Shown piece after piece: positions 47,797 through 56,581 of a stretch of DNA of 64,000 bases. Position 1 is the stretch's first letter; every line of letters begins with the position of its first letter. The notes below the pieces were generated by a model. The model made no database searches, was not told the DNA's origin, and saw nothing but the letters and a program-made list of their open reading frames with translations. Position numbers and translations under genes: made by a program. This stretch comes from Mucidula mucida (taxonomy: Eukaryota > Basidiomycota > Agaricomycetes > Agaricales > Physalacriaceae), in the NCBI GenBank assembly GCA_015501055.1, contig JADNYV010000086.1, positions 82,272-146,271 on the forward strand. The letters run 5' to 3'.

Positions 47797-48219
47797 CAAC
47801 TTTCTTTTGACAATTCACGGAGAAGTCTCACGATTTACGCTGACAGACTGCAAGAACACAGAAACACCCAGGCATGCGGACATCAACGTCCGCGCCCGAT
47901 ATCTATATTTCTATGAACAAAAATGCAGAGACACGACAGCAAGCAGACAAGACAATTACAAAACACAGCACAGGTACGATAACAAGAGCACGGAGAAAAC
48001 AAAACACAAGACGATACAAAACACAGCAAGACGTACAAAGCAGAGACAAGTCCGATGAATATATACAGAGAGCAAGAGGAGAAGAGGAGGGACGACACTG
48101 AAAAGCACACATCGATCGGGAAGCGTGATAGGGCACGACACTGAAGAGAGGAAATGGCACAGAAGACACGACACCGAAGAGAGGAAACGACACAAAAGCC
48201 AAAACGAGGAAGAAACCGA

Positions 48220-49905
48220 CACAAGAGAGGAAGTTGATCGAATCATCGAGGACTCGGATGGTAATCTGACGACCTAGGAGGGCATATATATAACATGCCC
48301 TGCCCCAACAATTGGAGCGTCGTCAAGTCCCTCGGGTGTCAGTTTGATGGCATTAGGCGGCGGGAGATGGATGAGCGGACGAATAGCGAACGTAGCTAGA
48401 TAAACACGAGAGCGAGTTGCTCGAGTCAAAGACTCTAATGGTATTCTGACGACGGCGCGGTGCGCCCTACTCCAACATTGGGAGCGTCATCAAGTCCCTC
48501 GTGTTTCCTAGCGTCCGGGTCGCAAGCCGGGAAGGAAAAAGATACGAATGCACGAGAGCGAGTCGGTCAAGTCTTGCGACTTGAATGGTATTCTGACGAC
48601 GTCAGGACATCGGCGTCCTGCCCAGCTTTGGGGCGTCGTCAAGTCTCTCGTGCTCCGTGTGCTCTTCCTCCCATTCGTCCTGATGGGCGTCCTAGCAATC
48701 CCTGCGGTAAAAGTGTCTTCCAAGTCCTGGATAATGGCAGATGTCGGATGGTGATGGTCCTAATGGCGATGATCGTGTCACACACTGGACGGTGCGCGTG
48801 TACACAGACGATGTGTCGGAGACGATGATCCAGCAAATGTCGATCCAGGAGCGCGACGATTCAAGAACATGGTACACACGAGGGCGGGTCGATCGAGTCA
48901 TCAAGAGACTCGGGTGGTATTCTGACGACCTGCGAGGGCGTTTGTCGGTGCCCTACCCCATTGCTGGAGCGTCGTCAAGTCCCTCGTGTGTCCAATCGTG
49001 TCGAGGCGCTCTTGATGGATATTTTCGCTGGATGGTAATGGTCGGACAGCGGCGGATGGGCGGTGGTGACGAAACAGATGGCAAGGTAAGCACGAGAGCG
49101 AGTTGCTCGAGTCAAAGACTCGGATGGTGTTCTGACGACCTGAGGGCAACGTGCCCTACTCCAACATTGGGAGCGTCGTCAAGTCTCTCGTGTATCCTTG
49201 CGGTGTCGTCCAGGGAGAAGTGGGGAAAACTAAAGGAAGCACAAGAGCGAGTTGTTCAAGTCTCGCGACCTGGATGGTGTTCTGACAACCTGAGAGGATG
49301 GCCTACCCCGCTTTGGGGCGTTGTCAAGTCTCTTGTGCTCCTTCTTCTCCTATAATCGCCCTCATCCTGATGAGCTACGCTGTGTTCAATCCCAGCGGTA
49401 AAGCGTCTCCGAATCCAATGGGTCCTAAAATGATCGTCGACGACGATCGCGTCGGTGGGCTACCCTCAGCAGTTGAACGTGGCGGATGTGTCGGTGGTGA
49501 ATGAATAAACCGCTCCAAGGAAGATCCACACTAGAGCGTGGATCGAGTCATGAAGAAACCACGAGGGCGAATGTCGTGGGGGATGATTACGCTCGGATGG
49601 TAGCGGATGGCGGACGCCGGACGGTGTAAGATAATCGGCAAGGTCAACACGAGAGCGAGTCGTTCAAGTCTTTCGACCTGGTGCGTGTTCTGGCGACCTG
49701 TGAGGGCGGCGTGCCCTAGCCCATATGGAGTGTCGTCAAGTCTCTCGTGTTTCCTTCCGTCAAGTTCAAAGCGCCGGCGAATGGAAAGTCGGAAAGTGGA
49801 ACAAAATGGATGCACGAAAGCGAGTTGCTTAGATCCTTGGACCTAGATGGTGTTCTGACGACCTCGAGGACATCGGTGTCCTATATCGTCGTCAAGTCTT
49901 ACGTG
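48220..49905 (+). repeat. Array 2 of ~100-bp structured (multi-hairpin) repeats
   Basis: Eight same-direction units: 48220-48338, 48405-48503, 48551-48652, 48877-48988, 49091-49192, 49240-49337, 49648-49749 and 49813-49905. Units 1-6 correspond one-to-one with array 1; units 7-8 have no full partner there. The P1-P5 pairing scheme of array 1 applies. Unit 1 here has P4 GGGCAT/ATGCCC where array 1 unit 1 has GGGCGT/ACGCCC, a clean double change. Unit 6 in both arrays has CACAAGAG/CTCTTGTG and TGACAAC/GTTGTCA. Flanks differ in length, so units rather than one long tandem period are conserved. Confidence 0.75.
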
Positions 49906-49932
49906 CTCCGCATCCCACCTGGATAATTCACA

Positions 49933-51232
49933 TCAACGCCGCCCCACCCTCATACGCTTCTCCTCCATCCTCCGTTTGATGTACGGCACAAACTTCTGCA
50001 CCCTATAACTCTCAGCCTCGGCAGTCACAGGGCGCGACGCATTGGCAACGAATTCATTTATACGCTGCAGAATCTCCGGTTCGTCCTCGTACACCCACAT
50101 GCAGCGACGGAACGTCTTAACCCCGACCATCCACCACCGCCAGTTTGGCTGCGAGAAGGCATTTTCGATGATTGCACGATGGGCGGCTTTGTCCGCTCCT
50201 GGTAGGTGAGGGGGATTTACGACGGGGGTGGATACCTGAACAGTCTGGACGGAAGACTCTGCAGAGGACCAATCCATGGACACATCCTGATCGGGAGCAC
50301 TCTGCAAAGAATAGGCGGAATGTGATTGTGGCTGGTGATAATTATCGCCTTGGTAAGAAGGCGCCTGCTGCAATTGGACAGGATAAGTCGGCGCTGCGTG
50401 CGTGTGGTAGGGGACGAATTGGGGACGGGAAGGGTCATACTGCTCATCCTGAGAGCTAGGCGAGGTGTACTGGGAAGGGTGCTGCTGGGGCTGGACGGGA
50501 TATTCGACGTGCATGGTCTCTGGCGCAGACTGTGCCTTTAAGGCTGCAATCACCTGGTCCTTCTGTTGAATAATAGCGCGCCCGTCCTGTACAAGGTTCG
50601 CAATATAGAGATCTCGCTCTTCGAGGGCTGTATCTTTCTCAGCAAGAAGCTTGAAGCACAAGTCCTGCGCCTCCTGCATGTCCTGGCGAATATCGTCAAG
50701 CTCCTGCCGCATGCACTCGTAACGGCGGCGATGGTGGGCGGCTTTATGCTCCGCGACGCGCACACGGCTCTCAAACTGTGTGGAAAAGAGTTAGGCTAGA
50801 CGTTGCAGCGGGACGGCTAGACAGACCTCGCGCTTGTCCGCTTCAAAGCGCCTCTTCTCAGCCTCAAATTTCTTCCTCTCCTCAGCAAGCGTCCAAGGTT
50901 TCGACTCTGCAACATTGTCCGCTTTCAGGCTTAATCTTCGGAGTTCATTTTCCAGCTGGTCGATGCTGTTATCGGGTTGGGGCGCAAACTCTCGTGGTGG
51001 CGCCTGGGTAAAGTCGAAGGGGAAAACGGGAGCAGACTGCAGACGTCAACACGAAAACGTCAACGCTGGCGCGAACGACGTACACGAGCTGTCCGACTGT
51101 GGCGCGCTAAGTATGGCTTCCCATAGCCGCGTCTCTAAATCGGCCACATTAGCGAAACGCAGGACGGAGCACAGCAATTCTTACCTTGGTGGTAATGGCA
51201 ACGGGTGTGTAGTCGTAGATATCTGCAGGCAT
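49933..51232 (-). CDS. Coiled-coil protein, copy 2 (full length)
   Basis: Start ATG 51232 ('MPADIYDYTPVAITTK'), then introns and 'DFTQAPPREFAPQPD', 'QLENELRRLSLK', a coiled-coil stretch ('AEERKKFEAEKRRFEADKRE', 'FESRVRVAEHKAAHHRRRYE', 'IRQDMQEAQDLCFKLLAEKD'), the Pro/Gln/His-rich 'SSQDEQYDPSRPQF' tail, and 'DQDVSMDWSSAES'. A C-terminal domain missing in copy 1 follows ('NWRWWMVGVKTFRRCMWVYE', 'EFVANASRPVTAEAE', 'RVQKFVPYIKRRMEEKR'). Stop at 49933, 28 bp beyond the last structured repeat. No known domain is recognised. It lies immediately downstream of the array in both blocks and transcribes toward it. Confidence 0.65.
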
Positions 51233-52284
51233 CTGGACAGCCGCGGCCAAGTTAGAGATGAATCGCGTCGCAAAGGATGGAGAACGCACTGTGGTGGCTA
51301 GATTGATGATGGGGGGAGAAGAATGATATGGATTACCTGGACAATTGCTGTGCTCTTATACTCCATCCGATATAGACAAAGAGCCTCAATTGTCCGGTAC
51401 TTTTAAACACTACGCGAGCCTGCCGGTCAAAGACCATCCCGCCGCCCTGACTGCCATATTTGGGACAAGGCCGCCCATTTGTGCGCCACCGTTGTCGTCG
51501 AGCGTGTCGTTCTCGTCGGGCTTGTCATTGTCGTCGATGATGGTGGGAAAAAGGTAAGGGCGCGTGGAGCGTTACAAGTGACAGTCGGGGCATCGTGACT
51601 AGTGCGATGCCGACGGCATTAATTTTGGCTCCCTCCATCTATCCCGATGTCTTTTCACTTCGCCAGCAAGGTAGTCTTTAGTTTCTACGTTTCAGGTCTT
51701 GGAAGGCGCCCAACGTCTAATACAGTACTGTTCTCGGTCTTCATGGACTGTACTCTACTGTGTCCCTGCTTATAAGGATTCTTTTCCTCATCAGTATCGA
51801 GCGCCAAGCTGTTCTTCGTGCAGCCATTCCCATCCCCTTGCTCCTGGCCTTGTTTCACTCTGTTGACCTTGATCAGGCGAACTGGCAAATGGTAATTGTT
51901 CCAAACGTTATTGTCTCCCTTCGGTGGCGGCATGCTTTACGTCGTTATATCGTTGAGCTTGCAATAGCTTAACACTTATCTGAGAGCTGTGAGCTGCGAA
52001 TCCATGTACGGTAGGCCCGACAGTCTGCCACAAGAGGCGACTTACTAGCCTGCATTCAGGCAACCAAAAGGTCTCCATTTGACTAGATCTTAAGAATGCA
52101 TCGCGTCTTGTACGCATCGGTACAAACAAATATAGTCGATGTTCATCCCTTCAGAGCAGTGCGAGTCCTCTTCTCTTCGACCGCAGAGAGATTGCAAGCC
52201 GTCATTGACTGCAACAGCAGGATACTGAAAGGGTTCTTGTTAAAGCCCCAAAGCAAAGAGATATTGCTTGTTGAATATGAAGGT
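51233..52284. other. Promoter side of coiled-coil gene and spacer
   Basis: 51233-51610 matches 41023-41440 and should hold the coiled-coil gene promoter. 51611-52030 holds nothing recognised. From 52030 the inverted repeat arm begins, 3' to MIF copy 3. Confidence 0.45.
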
Positions 52285-52993
52285 TCAACTATATAACCCA
52301 CTCGGACCTACTTCCTTCAACAACACATCAATTGTCGTGCCCTTGTACCCGAGCCGCTCCGGTCCAGGATCATTAAAGACACTGCCAACAGGTTGAAATA
52401 AACGAGAAAGCCTGAAACCATTTAACGTACATGTACCCACGATCAGGAGGAATCCCAAGCTCCTTCTCGATGAACGCAAAAAAAGCCTTGCTATACCCGG
52501 CGTTGTTGAACGTGGGCAGACCCAGGACGTCAAGCTGAGCGCGGTAGGGTCAAGCGGACAGCCTATCTATCGCGGAAAACGCATACGATGGTCATGCAGA
52601 AAGCAGGCTCGTGAGTACCGCCAAAAATAAGGCCCTCATTGTACTTGTACATGACGGCCCAATACTTGTTCATGCTTAAGACAGATATGCCATACTGAGG
52701 ACTCCATGAGGTTTTTGACTATGGGATCACGAGACAATACCTCGGCTAGGGCAGCAGTAAAAACTTTCTCGTCGGGAACCTAGACGAAGAGCAGATCATT
52801 ATATCTCCGCAGAGCACTAGGAGCGTAGAGGCTTGCCTTGACATTGGTGGTAATTTCGAGTATGGGCATGGTTAGTTGGTAGTCCTTCGCATAGCCGCGT
52901 GCTCGGACGGTATGTGGGATCTGAGACCATGTTTCTCCCGTGACCGCCTAAAACAGTTGGTAGAGAGGGGGAAACTCGCGTAGCCCACACCTT
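52030..52993 (-). repeat. Inverted repeat arm (MIF segment), right
   Basis: Reverse-complement partner of 46268-47230, containing MIF copy 3 and its flanks. Confidence 0.75.
52285..52869 (-). CDS. MIF-like tautomerase, copy 3
   Basis: Start ATG 52869 ('MPILEITTNVK', catalytic-type Pro present), GC..AG first intron, then 'VPDEKVFTAALAE', 'YGISVLSMNKYWAVMYKYNE', 'LIFGGTHEPAF', 'LDVLGLPTFNNAGYSKAFFA', 'IEKELGIPPDRGYI' and 'FNDPGPERLGYKGTTID', ending 'GPSGLYS'. All junctions I followed keep frame, so this copy looks intact, like copy 1. Its divergent F-box partner has been reduced to a stub at 53326-53416. Biochemical role by family: keto-enol tautomerase-like fold; the substrate is unknown. Confidence 0.75.
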
Positions 52994-53325
52994 TGAGATG
53001 CGCCTCAGAAAGATGCGAGTAACACTGGCCTAGGCACAGAAGCCAACCTAAGACGATGGTATCGTGATGTTTTATAGAAAGCAAGCAGAAGACCGAAGCG
53101 GCCAAAGTAATGCAGAAAATAAAGTTCGTCCAAGTCTGCTTGTTGTACTTATCACAGATAATTGCCAGATCAAGCACCGGAAAATGCACGACTGACAAAG
53201 GTTCCCTGAGAGATACATTCCAAGAAACGCGCGAAGGGAAAATCCAACTTGATGAGAGTCGAAACCACGGGATGATCGGCATTTCGGACTAATGCATTTC
53301 TTCCAAGAACCATCTAATCTCCGAG
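52870..53325. promoter_or_regulatory. Divergent interval, MIF copy 3 / F-box stub
   Basis: Third instance of the shared interval, matching 30908-31395 with small deletions. The F-box side has lost the start codon: CTCCGAGCCTTTTTGTGAG here versus a longer version containing GCATGCC at 31390-31400. Confidence 0.5.
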
Positions 53326-53416
53326 CCTTTTTGTGAGTACGCCAACAATCATGTCTTTCTGTTAGCCGTCAACGATACCTGGGCGTACTGTGATGGCCGT
53401 GCCCAAACCATCCTGG
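53326..53416 (+). pseudogene. F-box gene stub, cut off at a transposon edge
   Basis: Matches only the first exon, first intron and about 50 bp of exon 2 of F-box copy C ('NDTWAYCDGRAQTILV' versus 'NDTWSCCDGARWPCPNHL'). The ATG is deleted. Homology ends around 53415, just before a 20-bp palindrome and the KDZ-element region, suggesting truncation by the element or by a recombination there. Confidence 0.65.
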
Positions 53417-53447
53417 TCGTTCCTAGGGCTTAGTTAGTAATGCACTA

Positions 53448-53467
53448 TTTATAAACCGGTTTATAAA
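53448..53467. repeat. Perfect 20-bp palindrome
   Basis: TTTATAAACCGGTTTATAAA equals its own reverse complement. It is followed at once by CAGGGGTGTTTAAAAC, which resembles a hAT-type end, though no matching partner was found. It lies at the edge between the duplicated MIF/F-box segment and the KDZ region. Confidence 0.7.
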
Positions 53468-54086
53468 CAGGGGTGTTTAAAACATTAAAAACCGCCAGAG
53501 GCTGGGGAGGGCAGTTTTATTCGTTTATAATTATGTAATACCTTCAATCGGACCGGACGCGTCATCCATCGAAATTTTTCTTCATGACCACCTGCGAGGA
53601 GCATTGGGACGCTTTTCTCGCCATCAACGAAGGCTGCGGCGCCTGAAAAGTCGAGCTCGATAGCACCAATCCCGCAGTTGAAGGTCAATGCCTCGGATTT
53701 TCAGGTGCCGGCAGCACACGGGACATCATCGAATTTCACCACAGATGCGCAAACGGGCCTCAGCGTACTAGAGGACGATCCCGACCAGCAACCAGACGAA
53801 TGTGCGGAGCACAGCGACAATAGGACAAGCTTTGATGTCGTCAATGTCGAACCCGTAGAACAGTCGCATATATATGCAGATATGCGCGCATATGGAGTCA
53901 GGAACTGCATATACGGCGTTCATCCGATATGCGCCGTATGCGCGCGCATATGGCTGCCTCATGGCCCGGATATGCAGCTGCCAAGACAGCTTACACTCGG
54001 ACCTCGGACCAGATCGGACCGAACGGCCAGGCAGACGTGACTCAGACGTGACGCATGCTTGCTTCCCCGCCCGCTCAGTCATCGCT

Positions 54087-56265
54087 ATGCTTGTTCACGA
54101 ACTCATCGGCTTCGACGCTATCAGCAGCGTCGAGTTGCATGATCTGACGAGATTCATCCTTCTTGCAAGACATCTCCGCCCTCGCCTCGAATGGATCACC
54201 GCATCACCCATCTCACCACCAATAGATCTGGGGCCGAACTTGTCGTCTTTTTTTTCATCTTCGCTGTTACTACCGCCTGAAGTCGTTTATTCACTTTGAA
54301 CCTCGTTGCGGCACTACATTTGGACGCTGCCAGCGTTGCCGCACAATCATGATAGTAATGGATTGTTGCCGTTGTATCTGGAATGGGGTCTGGCGTGTGA
54401 GCTAGGTATGTATCATTTTCCTCGTATACGCCGCTGTTACTTACACTTCGTATGTTAGGTTTCCGTGACCTCTTTCCGCCTGCTAGGATCTGTCTCGATC
54501 CAGTCTGTGCGGCGCGGCAATCCGGCCTGCAGCAAGAACTCGCGCAGAGTACCTCATACAAGGTCACTCTCTTCACGCGTGATCTGGGTCCTCTCCCGGT
54601 CTGGTGCCACTCATCGAGCTGCCGAAGTACGATTACCATTACAATCCATGCTCTTTCCATTCATATCCTTTCCGGACAGAATGTCATACACGCTATTATC
54701 CCACGTACTATACACATCAACATAGAGAAAATCGCACATACTATGCACCGAACTATGCTACTGGAATGGATTTGGTTGAAGTTGGCATGCACTACTATGT
54801 TGAGTTGTCCCAAGCCGAGCGCTTTACGAATAATTCTGTTTGTGCTTGGTACGTACTAAGAGTCTTTCATCGCCGCATCAAGAGCTCATAGTTCACAAGG
54901 GTGTCCGCCACCAATAATGCAAAGATTTATAACCTTGAGCATCTGGAAGCCGTAAAGCATCTAGACGATCAGTGGGACTACGCCTTAGAGATGTCGAGTG
55001 AAATGGCTCTGGATGCATTCTTCATGAATGCACTACTTCTCGATGCGGCAGAAAGAGGGGTACTGCTCGAGTTGCAACAGAGCGCAACAAATCAGACGGA
55101 TAGGATGTGTCTCGCCCTTGAGGCACGAACGGAACGGTTGAAAGGTCCGGGGCAGGAATACTGGAATCATGCGTGCGACCTCTGTTGCGAGATTGACGCT
55201 GATACTGGCCGTAAGTCAAAGGAGGTCTTACCTTGATATGGTGCTTAGTTTGTTTTATAGGTGCCCTTCGCGCTGTAGTCACGGATGGGCTTGATATCGG
55301 ACATGTCTGCTGTGGTGTCCATGACTGCCAGAATCGCCTCGAATCACAGCGGGAACGGTTCTGTCATACCCACAAGCCTCGTGAACTTGTTTGTGCAGTC
55401 AAGAACTGCGAGGCCCCGGTAGAACAACTGTTTAAGACATGCTGCAATCCCGTTCATCGGGAACTCGAGAACCGTGGAGAAGAGTCGCGAACGGCGCTCT
55501 TTCAACTCAAGAGGTGTCTTGAGCGCGCAAAAAGCTCTCAAACCAATGACTCACTCGCGTTTGAGTGCCCTGATGATGACCCAGTTGAACTCGATTGTCC
55601 TGACAAAGCGGAGACAGGAAATGTGGCGCCACAAAAGTCGCAGAAGATTCAAATCTCCCTTGGTCGATGCTGGACTCACAACGAGGAGCTGTGTGTTGGT
55701 TGCTGTGGCATGATATTCGGCCGTGCGACATTCTATGGGTCGGAGGCACCGAACGCTGTACGGGTATGTGAATCTTTCAATGATTTATTGGTCATTGACT
55801 GTTTTTCTGCAGATATTCCATCGAATACTGTTCCCAACACGTCGCTCTCTTCTTGGTGTTATGTTCTATGATAACAACTGTCACGTCAAAAAAGTCATCA
55901 TGTCTCTCAATGATCATCATTTTGACGGCGTAGCGCTTCCAGTAGATGTTTTTCACATGAAGACTAAGCACAAGGACTCGGATGATTTGGTATGTAGTCA
56001 AGAATGCAATCCGGCTAACTTCCCAGACCTATATCACGACAAGAAGTGGCGGTTCAACTCCTCTGCTGCGGAGGTCATGAATGGGTGGTTTGGAGGGTTT
56101 CGGTCAGTTGTACAGGAGATGCAGAGAGACAGATATAATTTCTTCCTCGACGAGATGATCAAGAGGCGCAATCGTATGTTGGTGCTTGAGCTTCGCAAGC
56201 ACCACAGACGGCCATATCTCATTCCACGTACCGAGTTACTTCAACCGGATGAAACTTACTCGTAG
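54087..56265 (+). CDS. KDZ transposase with CxC5 and CxC6 cysteine clusters
   Basis: Tentative start ATG 54087. The first ~80 codons are uncertain: frames near 54285-54355 do not join cleanly with a GT..AG intron. From 54360 the order is clear: 'LLPLYLEWGLACELG'; intron; CxC5-type cluster ('FPPARICLDPVC', 'VTLFTRDLGPLPVW', 'SSSCRKCHTRYYPTYYTH'); 'AWYFTRVSATNNAKIYNLEH'; CxC6-type cluster ('HVCCGVHDCQNRL', 'RFCHTHKP', 'NCEAPVEQ'); and the KDZ core ('VMFYDNNCHV', 'LPVDVFHMKTKHKDSD', 'ECNPANFPDL', 'WRFNSSAAEVMNGWFGGF', 'RDRYNFFLDEMI'), ending at TAG/TGA-free 'PDETYS' and stop 56265. Acidic residues in these blocks fit an RNase H-like DDE core. Apart from the N-terminus no lesion is seen. Confidence 0.75.
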
Positions 56266-56581
56266 ATTACTCTAAAGACAAGTGCCTTTCTTTCGCTGCC
56301 TCCTCAGCCTTGAGTCGTGTAAATGTGAATGCATGTAATTCAAGAGGTAGGTAGGTAAGCTATGTAGTAAGGTGTGTATTATCTACGAAGAATCTGGACA
56401 TCTATAGGCTGGTCATAGTAGAGTAGAAGGTATATACGAGAATTTGTAATGTATAGCAATAGCAACGAAAGCGGTTTAAAGAAGAGAGCAATAGGAAGGT
56501 TTCTGACTAAGTTATGCAACGAGCAGAGCAAGAATAACATAAAGATCATGAATGGAAAGCATACGGAAAGCATTTGTTGAG

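Larger units (their letters stand above)
47797..51610 (+). repeat. Segmental duplication block, copy 2
   Basis: Direct repeat of 38037-41440 with the same internal order, but with two extra structured units (49648-49905) before the coiled-coil gene. It is enclosed by inverted MIF-segment arms. Confidence 0.75.

Noticed and set aside
38474..49905. CRISPR array
   Set aside because: The units are ~100 bp with internal hairpins and variable spacing of tens to hundreds of bases, in a eukaryotic intron-rich genome with no cas genes.
54285..54355. A GT..AG intron in the N-terminal part of the KDZ transposase
   Set aside because: Available GT donors (54282, 54285) and the AG at 54333 give lengths that do not keep the downstream frame, so the exact N-terminal structure was left open.
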